From contig OY292274.1 in the NCBI GenBank assembly GCA_958496175.1, forward strand, positions 62,382,630 to 62,446,629: 64,000 nt of DNA, in the 5' to 3' direction. Of the stretch, positions 1 to 11,899 are shown one piece after another. The notes beneath the pieces were generated by a model. The model saw only the letters and a list, made by a program, of their open reading frames with translations. It searched no databases and was not told where the DNA came from. The stretch is from Sisyra terminalis. Taxonomy: Eukaryota > Arthropoda > Insecta > Neuroptera > Sisyridae. The position numbers were made by a program, and so were the translations under genes. Position 1 is the first letter of the stretch. Every line of letters starts with the position of its first letter.

Positions 1-240
1 CTAAATGACCTGCAGCAGCTGCTGCAGAAGTGACAGGAGTTGTAAAGAATAATAACATTGTTGTAAATACTTCCGTTAAATCCCATTCTAGCACTTCATA
101 TTTGCACATTATTTCCTTACAAAATTGGTGAACTTCCAATTGAATTTCCAAAAGTTCAGTTCGATCGAGATTTCAGGTAAGGATTCGAAGACCCCCTGAG
201 CTTGTGGGCCCCGCCTAGCCCCTAGGTAGCTACGCCACTG
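1..240 (-). mobile_element. hAT element end with transposase C-terminal fragment
   Basis: The segment ends at 240 with TAGCTACGCCACTG, the same terminal sequence as the complete copy at 13515-14225. The minus strand reads a hAT C-terminal dimerisation fragment similar to the one at 13617-13925, up to the residues PVTSAAA. Beyond that the reading breaks in a GCA/GCT run next to the window edge. The element continues outside the window, so its other end and any target duplication cannot be judged. It is a relic and is not expected to be active. Confidence 0.75.
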
Positions 241-1055
241 AATGTAGCGATGAATTAAAAAATTTAATGTTTTTTTTTCATTCCAAAATATGGATTAAAT
301 TTAAATTAAATTATTTGTATTTTAGGAAAATCATGTCGTTACAATCATATGTCATAAATCATATGTCGGCATATGTTATTACAATTACCTACTACACAAT
401 ACTACAATGACTACATTGTTGGCAGTTATAAAACGACTGTAAAAGAAATAAATGTACAGGATTAAGTGCATTTTTTAAACCATCATATTTTTTTTCGGTT
501 AAAGTTTTCGGTACAATTTTCTACGTCATAAATCTTAACGCCCGTCTTGGACCGCTAAAGTATTTTTTCTAAAATGTAACAATGAAAGGCTAACGGTTTT
601 AAATGATTAAATAACTTTTTTCCGGTTGATGTATAAGCGAAAATGTTTTCGGTAAAATCAAGTACAAACAAAACCCAAACTTATAGATACATATTTAAAA
701 TTTTAATTTGTTAAAGTTTTAATTCAGGAACGTTACAATTGATTTAAAAACGCTTCGTTACAATTGATTATTGAAGAATTTCATAACGGTCAATATTTAT
801 AACTAATTTAGAACATGTTTTGTCGTCTTGGAAGCGTCTTGAATACTAAAATTTGATTTCCGACACTCAATTTTTCGCTTTTTACTTTCTTATTTCGTTG
901 GCTTAATCAAATAACTTTTTAAAGTGCAAAACTTTGTTGAAACTTTTAAGATTTATTTGGAAAATTTGGAGAAAAATTTGCTTAAAAGAACTATAAGCGG
1001 GGTCCAGTGCACACGTTGCCCACTAGGTCTTAAGATTTTCGGAATGGTGCAATAA
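241..1055. other. AT-rich stretch without recognisable feature
   Basis: No open frame of useful length, no clear inverted repeat and no protein similarity that I can recognise. The sequence is probably old, decayed repeat or intergenic DNA. Confidence 0.5.
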
Positions 1056-1059
1056 ATGC

Positions 1060-1395
1060 ATTGAAAAAGAATCCTCAAGAAGTGCAGTGATTACAGCATT
1101 ATCAGTCTCATCTACCACCCTGCAAAGGTATGTACCAAAAAATAAAACAGAGAATTGAAAAAGAAAATGAAAGAATTACTAAATGATAATCAATTTGGTT
1201 TCAGAAAAATAAAATAAACGAGAAATGCCTTAGAAGTAATGAGAAGTACTTTGTACTGCGGACCAAGAATCAGGAAATATGCTTGTGTTTCAGTGGTTAA
1301 CAGAAGGCTTTTTATCGATCGATTAAATTGGAAAAAACTGTTAAATATCTTCCAAAAATTTGGGTTTGCTGGAAAAATAAACGACAAATCTCCAA
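1060..1395 (+). pseudogene. non-LTR retrotransposon reverse transcriptase relic
   Basis: Plus-strand pieces in shifting frames give the early RT blocks in the correct order. KKCSDYSIISLI comes first, then RIEKEN, then DNQFGFRK, a TRNALEV-like block, and finally an RLNWKKLLNIFQKFGFAGK block that follows the fingers region. This order fits the endonuclease/RT-type LINEs common in insects. At least two frameshifts and several stops interrupt it. The YADD block is absent, so the relic is truncated at both ends. The clade is not determined. Confidence 0.65.
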
Positions 1396-1904
1396 TTTGA
1401 AGTGATTGATATGGTACTGTTGGCTATTCGATTGAGGAAAAATTACAAATAATGTAATACAGTTGGGGAAATTTTCGGAAAAAATATAAATTCAAGAATG
1501 TATTTGTACTTGAAGGTATTAAAGAAACATGCTCTTAATATTATATAAATATTCTAGTAGATTTCAAGGATATTTAAGTAGAAAATGCCAACTAAATCAA
1601 ATATTTAAAAAGTCTCATCAAAAAAAAAAAACAATAGTTAAATCAAATTTAAAAAAGAAATTAGAAAGATTTTGATTTAGTATGTATTTTCATATAATTA
1701 AGATTTAATTTTTTATATGTAATTGCTGATTCATAAATAATTTTCTTTTAATATTTAGTTATATCTATTATTTAACATTTATAAATATTTAAGGGGGTAT
1801 TCTGGTCTAGAAATTTGAAAAAATCGATGTTTTTTTTGCATATTTTGAAAGTTTAGACATTCAAAAATATGAACCTAAAAGGGTTTTTTAAAATTACGAA
1901 CTTC

Positions 1905-2023
1905 TACGAACTTCTGTTGCTTCAAAAGAAGGTAGAACAACTGGATTAGCTGAAAGAACTTCTCAAGACCTGAATTATGAGAAGGAGGAAGGCCCAATGT
2001 ATGGATCTGGGATCGCTGATTGA
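1905..2023 (+). pseudogene. coding-like remnant inside M1 copy 1
   Basis: One frame reads SVASKEGRT, then LAERTSQDLNYEKEEG, then PMYGSGIAD and a stop. The second M1 copy preserves nearly the same peptide in frame (30846-31058) and ends at the equivalent stop. Preservation in two diverged copies suggests that it derives from the C-terminus of a protein encoded by the autonomous parent. I do not recognise the family with confidence. Confidence 0.4.
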
Positions 2024-2540
2024 TGCAAAGTGAGTATTACATATTATTTTCAGAGTTATTCCATTAGAATTGATTCCTAAACTTTAAACGCGTTTTTCTC
2101 GAAACTACTTTTTTTGAGGTGGTTAACATGATATTTCAATTTCTACTGAACCGATTCCTTCAAAATTTGGTATATACCTTGTTTATACAACTCTCCATTG
2201 CGTCTGCCTTGGATTTTAAAAAAAAAATGATTTTAAGTATTTGAAAAAAATTCGGAAAGGTCGAAAAAATCGGGATGGAAAAAAATTTTTTTTTTCAAGT
2301 CGACACGATTTTTTTTTTTTTGAGAATGGTCAACCTGATAGCGACACCTTTATTAATGAAAAATTTGTTTGATTTTTTTGTTTTAGATCTCTACAAGAGC
2401 TGAAATCATGTCAACCAGGACGCACCGTTTTTTTTGAAGCCCCAACTCCACCGGCCGGTATCTCGACGATTTTTTTTTTTCTAGTTATTTTTTTTTATAT
2501 TCTCAAAATGTCAATAAAAAATATATAAAAAAGTTGATAT

Positions 2541-2715
2541 AAATATTCAGAGGACTAGGATCAAATAATAATCAGTCAAAACTATTTATTACGTGCGCGA
2601 CGTTTCGACCCGGTTATTGAGCCTTCCTCTGGCGTTCTTCAGAATATTTCAGAACGCCTGAGGAAGGCTCAATAACCGGGCCGAAACGTCGTCTAAAAGT
2701 CCTCTGAATATTTTT
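2541..2715. repeat. inverted-repeat hairpin with paired hammerhead-like motifs, family F3
   Basis: The outer arms AAATATTCAGAGGA (2541) and its inverse (2701) enclose two inverted motif copies. The plus copy spans about 2654-2695. It has CTGAGGA, an extra A, a helix GGCTC/GGGCC (one G-T pair) with a 7-base loop, then GAA, the self-complementary ACGT and C at the cleavage position. The minus copy spans 2590-2637 but carries CAGA instead of CTGA, which would disrupt the core. The hairpin is inserted in M1. Confidence 0.6.
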
Positions 2716-2853
2716 ACCAATTTATCATCATCGAGGATCTGAAACTCTACAATAATATAAAAAAATGGATAGTAAAATTGTTTTTCATTTTTTTTATCTT
2801 ACTTGAAAAAATGCCTAAAATTCAGGCTTCTAGACCAGAATATACCCCCTTGA

Positions 2854-3586
2854 TTATTTCCGAGTCACAATGAATATAAGAATAAATTATTATTCAAATC
2901 GCAATTTTTATTATAAATAATTATTTATTAATGGCATTCGATTTAAACAAAATTACTCTAAAACTATAATTCATTTCAGAGCATGGACTAAGTGGAACTA
3001 TTTACTTGTTGCAACAATCACCAACAAAAAGGGGAAGTTATCATACAATATATACAGGAAACCCATAACAGCGAGCATAACCATCCACAATATATTATAA
3101 ATAAAATAGCAGTTTTCTACAGCTTTGTAAACATAGCGATTAAGCTCCATCTTAGCCCCAAAGCTCGTGAAGAAGAATGGAATATAATTACATTCATAGC
3201 TGTCACCAATGAATACCAAAGTTCAAGTATAGAAAAAATATGGAAATATACCAAAAAATCAATCCCTCCAATATACCAAGAAAATCTGGTACAAAATCTT
3301 CATAATTTACGCAACTTGCATAATTTTTAAATGAGAAGAATTTGAAATATATACGTAAAATCCACAAATTTGATGCAACCAATATCCATAACAAAAAATT
3401 ATTTGTAACAAACACCTTGTATGAAATTTGTTTACAATTAACAAAATAAAATTCCACCACACGAATGGCTGTTGAAAGGCATCGGCGAATAATAAATGAA
3501 GTGATACGATATAATATAAAAAATAATTCAATATTTATGCTTTTGGATTTGATTAATTCCTATAAATAATTTCCTTTAATAAATAA
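2854..3586. other. unrecognised stretch with overlapping small ORFs
   Basis: A 112-codon plus-strand frame (2992-3330) overlaps two minus-strand frames (2998-3219 and 3203-3460) whose translations are strongly hydrophobic. None resembles a family I know. Hydrophobic minus-strand reading is what AT-rich DNA gives by chance. A decayed multi-pass membrane protein on the minus strand is possible but not supported. Confidence 0.3.
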
Positions 3587-4333
3587 TCTATACTAATATA
3601 TAAAATTCTTACGTCTGTCTACATTTCAATTTTGAACCCACTTTTAGGGTAAATATTTGCTTCGAGACGCCCTTATACCGAATTTAACATTTTTAAAATT
3701 TTTGTCTGTCTGGCTGTGTGTCCCGATTTAACTAAAGAACGGAACAACCGAATTTGATGAAATTTGGTATTAAATACAACATAATTTCCCACAGACTATT
3801 GGCTACTTATCATTCTAAAAAAATAATAAGGGAAGGTATTCCCTAGGGATGAAAACAGAAATTTTTACACAAGACAGGTGAGTTATATATCATTGGAAAG
3901 GTAATTTAAAGTTAGAAAATAATCAGCTAGTATAAAATAAAAATAAAACTTACATACTTTTTTTTACGTAACATTCGAAGTTCAGAAAAAATATAAGCTC
4001 TATTATATATAAATATTAGCTATTTTTTTAATTATATTTATTAAATAGGTATACCTACCGTAGGTATACAGAATAGACCATACTCTTTTTAGATATTTAT
4101 AAATATTTTTTGAAAATTAAATGATCATTATATACAACTATTATATTCAAAGTTACAGTTTATTAAATGTGTCTTTTTAAAGTCGACAAAATAGTGTTTT
4201 CAGGTATGATTATGTTTTTCGTAAAAGAAATAAGAAAAATAATAATTTCCATATGCCACTACAAATAACAAATTTAAAAATAAAATATAATCTACACCTA
4301 CGTTACGCAGACGAAGTCGCGGGGATCAGCTAG
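3587..4333 (+). mobile_element. non-autonomous Helitron, family H1
   Basis: The element begins TCTATACTAATATATAAAAT after a host A. It ends GTCGCGGGGATCAGCTAG before a host T, so it fits the Helitron rule of 5'-TC, 3'-CTAG and insertion between A and T. No Rep/helicase coding remains. Other copies are at 6480-6926 (minus), 21709-23269 and 53450-53945. The copy contains an internal CAGCTAG end and a duplicate of its own 3' flank. Confidence 0.75.
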
Positions 4334-4447
4334 TATAAAATAAAAATAAAACTTACATACTTTTTTTACGTAACATTCGAAGTTCAGAAAAAATATAAGC
4401 TCTATTATATCTAAATATTAGCTATTTTTTTAATTATATTTATTAAA
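3929..4447. repeat. direct repeat of about 118 bp around a Helitron end
   Basis: The block starting ATCAGCTAGTATAAAATAAA at about 3929-4046 recurs almost exactly at about 4327-4447. The first copy lies inside the Helitron and the second spans its 3' end and the host flank. This fits a tandem Helitron insertion, or read-through that captured flanking DNA. Confidence 0.7.
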
Positions 4448-5536
4448 AAGAATGTTTATTTCAAATAAAAAAAAAACTAATTTTTCTTCAATATTTTGTC
4501 TAGCCTTTGCAACTTTCGTTAAATGTTTCCATAAGTCTAAGATAAACGTACTGTTATTAGGATAGCCTCATTACTTATTCTAAATTTCTGGATATAATAT
4601 CAGACCAAATTTACATAGACTTTTTTGCTGAAATTTCTTGATTTTCTCGATAAACTTGTACGAAGATTTACAGAAGATAAATTGCTTATTTATAACTTAT
4701 TCTTGTCAGCGTTTTTTATTTTATTTTATTCGTTTGCTGGAAACAACATTTAGAATTTGCCTATTTTCAAAGGTAATTTGTTTCAGCAATTTTTCTGAAT
4801 CAATTTCCATATTTTGCCGCTGTGTTTATAGTTTTGTCGTTCAAACTATTTTTAGAAGTTGAAAAATACTTTGGAATTAACTTTTTATTTTCCTGTTGAT
4901 AGTTTAATAGATGTCATTTCTGATAACTTCTTTGTTAAATATATAGAGCAATCAAAAATATAATTTTCTCAAAAGAGAGCCGGTTATAACTTATAAATGG
5001 CTTATGTCTACTGAAGGGGATGTAAAAAACTTTAATAAGGACAATTATTATGAAATATAGCATTGATATGGCAATATTAACCACATGATCAAAAACTTTG
5101 GGGCAGAAAAACTTAATGAATATAATAAAAAATATTTTTTTCGATATCTTTGGGAAGTAACGTGTGGATGTTACTTACACATAATTTATTGAAATAAGTT
5201 TTTTTCTTCATTTTTTATTCAAGGAAACTAATATTAATAAAATTTATCTTTTCAGTCAAACAAGTTATTGAACTTTGAAGCCCAGCTTCTTATAATTTGT
5301 ATGCACTTTTCTAAAACAATTTTAAAATTCTTTAACCGAAATTAGGTCACGAAATAGAGAAAATATTTTGCATACTTGAAAAAGCAAAACTGAAAATATT
5401 TGAATCAGTTAATCAAGGTAGCATTTCCCAATATTTTTTTTAATAGATAAGTAAAGCCACGATAAACTGGGATACAAAATACCGAAATGATTGGTGAATT
5501 AGCAATGGAATTTACGATACAGAAGATACATATAAC
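4448..5536. other. AT-rich stretch without recognisable feature
   Basis: No coding frame that I can support. The 74-codon frame at 4638-4862 has no recognisable motif. Confidence 0.45.
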
Positions 5537-5649
5537 TGCTCATCCAGTGGCGTGCACAGAGATTTTAGGCAGGGTATGCAGAAATTTTTTAAAGCTACTT
5601 TAATATAATCAAAAATGCTGCTTAGTTCGTCGTCATGATGAGTAAATAA

Positions 5650-6415
5650 TGAACCCTATACCGATTAACCAACAAAATTTTAAAGTGTGAATTTTCCGAT
5701 TTTTTTTTGACAATCGATGGGAAATCGTTCGTAGCGGTAATTAATTAATTAAGAAAAATTAATTAATTAATTAATCATCATTGATAGAAAATGCTAAGAA
5801 AATATGGTTCAAAGCAACATACAATAACAAAAATGCGGGAAAATTAAGGTAACGGTTGGTTAAATGGAAAACTAAAAAAAAAAAGTTATGGAAAATTAAA
5901 CAGAACCTCCCCGCTTCGAAAAAAATGGAAAAAAGGCAATTATGAAATTAATTTGTTTCCTCAAATTATATTTTCCCTAAATTTTACAAAATAATAAAAA
6001 TAGAAACATAATTAAACAGGCTTTTCTCCCAAATTTTTTCATCGTTTGTGAAATTTAATTATTCACACCAAAAATTTTTGAAAATATATATACGATTTAG
6101 AACATTAAGTGTTTTTTGAAATTCGGAAAATATTTTTCTTTAACTTTTTTTTTAGTTCTAGTTTTAACCAACCGTTTCCTAAATTTTCCCTCATTTTTGT
6201 TAATTTATGCTGCTTTAAACCTTATTTTTTTAACATTTTACTATATCAATAACTAATTAATTACTTTTTCTTAATTAATTTATAACCGCTAATCTAATTT
6301 GTCACAAACGAAACGATTTCTTTCACAAACCTCTACGAACGATTTTCCATCGATTAGCAAAAACAAATTTCGAAAAATTCACACTACAAAATTTTATTGG
6401 CTATCGGTATAGGGT
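5650..6415. repeat. diverged inverted repeat nested in the hAT element
   Basis: The left block (ACCCTATACCGATTAACCAA, CGATGGGAAATCGTTCGTAG and following sequence) recurs inverted at about 6120-6415 (CTACGAACGATTTTCCATCG, GGCTATCGGTATAGGGT). Both arms carry runs of TTAATTAA. The arms have diverged noticeably. This is probably a foldback-type element. Confidence 0.6.
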
Positions 6416-6479
6416 AAATAATGATGTTGATATTTTTAACCACAGATATCCATAGACTCATTTTGAAAACTTTATTAAA

Positions 6480-6926
6480 TATGTGTTGTATATATATAAA
6501 CGTTTATATTTCAAAGAGGAAATTTTTTAAAGTTTAAATTGAATTTACTGTGCTTTTTATCAGTTCAATTAAAAATACTTTTACAGATTATTTTCTAACT
6601 TTAAATTACCTTTCCAATGATACATAACTCACCTGTCTAGTGTAAAAATTTATGTTTTCATCCCTTGGGAATACCTTCCCTTATTATTTTTTTAGAATGA
6701 TAAGTAGCCTATAGTCTGTAGGAAATTGTGTTGTATCTTAATACCAAATTTCATTAAATTCGGTTGTTCCGTTCTTTAGTTAAATCGGGACACACAGACA
6801 GACAGACAAAAATTTAAAAAATGTTAAATTTGGAATAAGGGCCTCTTAAAACAAATATTTACCCTAAAATTGGGTTAAAAATCGAAATGTACAGACAGAC
6901 GTAAGAATTTTATATATTAGTATAGA
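6480..6926 (-). mobile_element. Helitron H1 fragment, minus orientation
   Basis: Read on the minus strand, it begins TCTATACTAATATATAAAAT at 6926 and continues through the family sequence GTGTGTCCCGATTTAACTAA. The 3' CTAG end is missing, so it is truncated. A host T follows the terminus on the plus strand. Confidence 0.7.
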
Positions 6927-7078
6927 TATCCGTTATAATTTTTTGTTTATTGATATTTGATAGTACTCGTAAATAAAATAAAACTAGATATCAGAACAAA
7001 ATTATAAATATTTATCTGAATTATGTAGGGTAGGCAGTGTCTTGTTGTCTGTATGTAATGCACGCCACTGTGCTCATC

Positions 7079-8417
7079 TACATTTATGGTTTTGATGGTT
7101 TCTGATGGAGAAGTTTGAAATATCTGTTCTACCTTTTAACGATATAGAATCGTTAATTTAAATGATTCATTTCTATCAAAACGATTGATTTGGTTTACAT
7201 TTATATGAGGATATCAAGAAATTAATTATGGACAAATAACATTTACCAAGTTGCCAAATCGATTAGCGATTAATAATCTTATAACCATAAAGTATCAAAA
7301 TTAAATTATCATAAGTTTAAATTAAGCAAATGAAAATAAAACTTCGATTTAAAGTTTATTTCTATTAGCCCTTGGATATCTTTCCGCAAAAAATTTGAAT
7401 TTATTTTTGCTACGTGGATTTTTTTTTTATAGGCTTACATTATCGGTACTTTTCTTTTAGACGGAATACTTATGTGATATCCATTATCAATAAAAGTTTA
7501 TTGAGTTTTGAAAATGGGAATAAATAAAGTTTACCAAAGAATGAAACTATTGAAACAGAAGGACGAATACAAAAAAAAAGACCGGTAGTCTAATGGAACT
7601 ACCGACCATAAATTTCTACACTTGAAACAATAATAAATATTCATATTATCGAATGAAATGAACGATTGTATAATCTTCGTATTTATATTTTAGAATTAAA
7701 TAAAAGAAGCATAAAGAATACGTTTTTCGTTTTTCTCTGTATGCTGAAGGTTATCAATTATTCAAGCTTTTTTGTAATTTGGCAAAAATAATTTTTCCAA
7801 TAAATCAAAGCTTAATTAAATTACTTATTTTACAGTAACGTTAAATGCGTAGGTTTCAGTAAATATACTCACAAGTCGTCAGGTATTTTCAAATTATTAA
7901 CTTCCATAAACAGTTTTATATAACGATATATTCATTTATTTTCAATTCACTATGTAAACCAACGTGAAACCAAAATAATTGCATTTGTTTGAATAATCCA
8001 TAGCTATAATATTAAATTTATATTTGCCTAAGCTTTGATCAATCATTTGCTATTTCCTTGTGCTATTCTTGTTCGAATTGTGTTCCTTAGAATCTTCATA
8101 GGGGCTTCAAATTAACATCAAACAATGAAAAGTGAACTTCCTGATCTTTGTCTATGTTTAACTCGTAAAATATGCCTCAACTTTCATTTACATGTAAAAG
8201 TTCAGAATGGCAAATCTAATCATTGCAATTGTAAAGCTAGAAATTTTTATATAAAAAAAAAAAACAAATTATATTTTGCTGTATTAAAAGTTTAAGAAGT
8301 AGCAATAATAAAGTTATGTTCTTGTCCTTCGGACAATTTTTGGGCCTGGGATTTTATCGTCATCCGACCTAATATATATAACTGACGATATTTTAATTAC
8401 CCATTTATGTCTATATT
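7079..8417. other. AT-rich stretch without recognisable feature
   Basis: No supported coding sequence, inverted repeat or element end was seen here. Confidence 0.45.
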
Positions 8418-8418
8418 A

Positions 8419-9827
8419 GACTGATTCAAAAAAAATATGAAATTTTTTTTCTTAATTATATCGAAAATATTGTTGGGAATGACAAAAAAAAATCCTGTGA
8501 AAGTTTAAGCTCTTAATATTAATATTAAGAGGTGCCGCATCGCAAATTTCGATTTTCTATTTAAATAACATGGGAACAATATTCTATTGCACTTTGGAAT
8601 TTTATAGCTCACGTTGGTGACAATATTTCGGAATGACCAAAGTATATTCTTGTAGAAAATTGAACGATCTACAAAAAAGGTCTCGGACAAGTTTTTGGTA
8701 TATTTATTCTTTCAAAAGTTATTCGAGGTCAAAGTTGAACTAAAGAGAAATTTTAATATTTTTTCCATTTTTTGACGCAACCATCAATTTTATGAGAAAA
8801 TTTTAAAGGACATTTTTTGTAGAGCACTTTTTTTTCTATAACTTATCTCCATAAAAATTGTTGATATTTTCTACAGATCCTAAGTTATTTGCATTAAACT
8901 GAAAATTTTCGTAATTTTATTGTTTTAAATTAATAATATTCCCTGAATTATTATATTTTTAACATAAAAACTATTTTTTTATTACTAAGAACCAGTAAAA
9001 AATATCAAAAACTTTTAAAAAGATAAATCATAGAAAAAAAAAGTGCTCTACAAAATATGTCCTATAAAATTGATGGTTGCGTCAAAAAATTGAAAAAATA
9101 TTAAAATTTCTCTTTAGTTCAACTTTGACTTTGAATAACTTTTGAATGAATAAATATATCAAAAACTTGTAACAGACCTTTTTTGTAGATCGTTTAATTT
9201 TCTATAAGAATATACCTAAATCATTCCGAAATATTGTCACCAACGTGAGCTATAAAATTCCAAAGTGCAAGAGAATATTGTTATTTGCATTAAACTGAAA
9301 ATAAACTGAATTGTTATATTTTTAACATAAAAATTATTTTTTTTATTTTAATTAACTAACTTAGGACCTGTGAAAAATATCAAAAACTTTTATAGAGATA
9401 AGTTATAGAAAAAAAAGTGCTCTACAAAAAATGTCCTTTAAAATGTTCTCATAAAATTGATGGTTGCGTCAAAAAATTGAAAAAATATTAAAATTTCTCT
9501 TTAGTTCAACTTTGGCCTCGAATAACTTTTGAAGCAATAAGTATATCAAAAACTTGTATGGAGACCTTTTTTGTAGATAGTTCAATTTTCCACAAGAATA
9601 TACCTTGGTCATTCCGAAATATTGTCACCAACGTGAGCTTTAAAATTCCAAAGTGCAAGAGAATATTGTTCCCATGTTATTTAAATGGAAAATCGAAATT
9701 TGCGATGCGGCACCTCTTAATATTAATATTAAGAGCTTAAATTTTCACAGGATTTTTTTTTGTCATTCCCAACAATATTTTCGATATAATTAAGAAAAAA
9801 TAAATCACATTTTTTTTTGAATCAGTC
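8419..9827. mobile_element. long-inverted-repeat element FB-A, copy 1
   Basis: The ends are GACTGATTCAAAAA and its inverse. The arms run several hundred bases inward and carry the palindrome CTCTTAATATTAATATTAAG near each end. Compared with the copies at 18739-19752 and 37982-39010, this one is longer because part of the right arm is duplicated in direct orientation (about 9000-9290 and 9375-9665). The better-preserved copy is flanked by TA. No transposase is present. Short frames in the arms are conserved only because the arms are copies. Confidence 0.75.
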
Positions 9828-11685
9828 TTGTCTATATATTGAAAACGATTTTTAATTCAAATAAAGAAAAATATTATTTAGTATCAATTGACTTTTCTTG
9901 CATAATTTAAAAAATTGCATTGAATAGTTTCAAAAAAAATATCATTCTTTTAAATATATTTCAATTCTTAAAATAATAATAGATGAACAAATGTCATATG
10001 TATGCTTATATATCGGCAAAGACGGACCATTGCCTCAAATTAGAACTGAACTTGAATTAAATTGCTTACGATTTTAATTGGCGAAAATCGAATTAATTAA
10101 TTTATTTTTTTTAGGCTACATTTTAACAATCATTATATAATCTTAATCTATGCTTAAAATATTGGGGAACAAAGCAAATGGTTAGTCTATGAAAACAATT
10201 AATTGCCAATTATATTTAGTAGTAAGAAACTGTAAAAATTTTTAGTTATATAAAAAATGATTAAGATACTTTTTCTTTCGTTATTTCTTTTCTCCTTGAG
10301 AATATTGTTAGCTCTCAAAAATATTATGAAGAGTTCTATATATCATAAAAAACATTAATTTCCTCGAAATGAAAACTTATACCATAAAGCAAAAGATTAA
10401 AACATTAACTTTCCGTAAAATAAACTTAATTTATTTGTTGATTTTTATACAGTATGCAATAAATTATCAGTTTCATTTTATTCAATTATTCTTATGAAGC
10501 TTAATAAAAAGGAATTGTTTCCGGTGTTCCTCACTAATTGTGAGTTAATGAAAGCTAAAAATAGCACCAAACGCTAAAGTTACAAACCGTTAAATGTAAA
10601 TTTAAAGGAATTTTCTTCAATATTTTCTATAATTTAAATGAACAAAATTTCTTATCGCTGTAAAACGAAGGAGCTACGGATTAATGCATTCAAAGTAAAG
10701 GAATTTCAACGCAAAATTAATGATAAATGAAAAAGTGACATTTGTTTTGGAGTGGAGAATATATTCGAGACAATTTAATTTTAATTAATTTCCCCGGAAA
10801 TTATTAGTGAACAACAATCAGACAAAGAAATTATAATTCAAAAAATTGAGATATATTTTCGTGTCAACAATGAAAGGAAATTTGGCAAACAAGCAGACAG
10901 TTTTTGCAGCTTAATTCCCAATTGATAGAAATATTTTATCAAAGCATTTCTGCCTTATTTAAGCGATAAAAGATCAGCACTAAAATAATTGATAATTATA
11001 TTGGAAAACCAATAAAATCCACTCCATAAACAGAACTGCTATTTAGAAAGCAATGTTTTCCTAACATTGCCTTATTTTAAGATTTAAGTATTTCGAATTA
11101 AGTTTTTTTTTTTAAAACTTTCTCTATTAATGCATCATTAAATTATTCCAAATATTTTCCTCCTAAAATATCTCTACTTATTGTTGGTTTGACCTTAAAT
11201 TACATTGTCAATAATTTGCCTAAATTCCATGTTAAGTGAACAACATTTTACCAATTTCCTTTTTCAAGGTTCAAAAAAAAATACGCTTTACTTCACAGAT
11301 TACATCAAAATTGAATTTGCGATAAGTTTACACCATAAAAAGGTGATATGATAACTTTGGCCTTCTCTTTAGAAAAAGTACTGAAATACAATAAACGTTG
11401 GTACACATAAGCAAATATAAACATCAACGAGTTAAATCCCAATTTTGTTATCCTAAACGGAAAAAAGATGTGCAAAAAAAAAAAGGGGAGTAAATCAAAA
11501 AATATTTTTCTTCAAAATATTTCTTATCAGAAAAGGATTTTATTATAACGATCATTGATCAATAAGCTTAATACATTTGTTCAGTGCAGTAAGCAATGAG
11601 GCTTTTCTCCATACAAGAGGCCAATTAGCCAATAGGATTGCGAGATTTATAAATGTTCATTTGTTTTGATTGTTGAAATTTTGAA
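9828..11685. other. AT-rich stretch without recognisable feature
   Basis: I see no supported gene or element boundary. Composition is uniformly AT-rich with homopolymer runs. Confidence 0.45.
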
Positions 11686-11689
11686 AATC

Positions 11690-11800
11690 TCTCAGCCACT
11701 CCCACACCCATAGTTATTGCGTATAGACGAATACGTATCCGCAATGGAATGTTTTGTGCAATAACGTTATGCAGGGTCTATCGATACATTACTTATATTT
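11690..11800. promoter_or_regulatory. higher-complexity patch with a DRE-like site
   Basis: The sequence here is more balanced in composition than its surroundings. It includes CTATCGATAC (about 11778-11787), which holds the TATCGATA element bound by DREF in insects. Nothing else supports a promoter and no gene starts nearby, so this is a weak call. Confidence 0.2.
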
Positions 11801-11899
11801 AAAGGCATAGTTTTAAAAGTACTTTGAATAGGAAGCCGAAACTTAAGGTTTTATTTGTTTAAATGAAAAAATATTGCATTCAAACTAAAGGTGCACTTC

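Larger units (their letters stand above)
1789..2853 (+). mobile_element. TTAA-flanked inverted-repeat element, family M1, copy 1
   Basis: The left end reads TTAA-GGGGGTATTCTGGTCTAGAA. The right end carries the inverse, TTCTAGACCAGAATATACCCCC, followed by TTGA, which is a one-base decay of TTAA. A second copy lies at 30766-31950. The interior holds a coding-like segment at about 1905-2023 and the shared motif TTTAAACGCGTTTTTCTCG at about 2083. A hammerhead-type hairpin (2541-2715) has been inserted near the right end. TTAA targets are typical of piggyBac-type elements, but the family assignment is an inference. Confidence 0.7.
5545..7070. mobile_element. hAT-type element with perfect 8-bp target duplication
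   Basis: The termini are perfect 12-bp inverted repeats, CAGTGGCGTGCA and TGCACGCCACTG. The element is flanked on both sides by TGCTCATC (5537-5544 and 7071-7078), an 8-bp duplication as hAT transposases make. No transposase is recognisable inside. The interior holds an inverted-repeat block (about 5650-6415) and a Helitron fragment in minus orientation (about 6480-6926). The intact duplication implies a single insertion event. Confidence 0.85.

Noticed and set aside
2998..3460. Chemoreceptor-like membrane protein on the minus strand
   Set aside because: Hydrophobic translation arises readily from AT-rich DNA. The two frames overlap out of phase and show no family motif.
8505..9740. Similar 60-residue frames in FB-A arms (8505-8690, 9558-9740, and 19478-19663 in copy 2)
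   Set aside because: They recur because they sit in the inverted arms of the same element. The peptide has no recognisable motif and the frames overlap the palindrome, so conservation reflects DNA copying.
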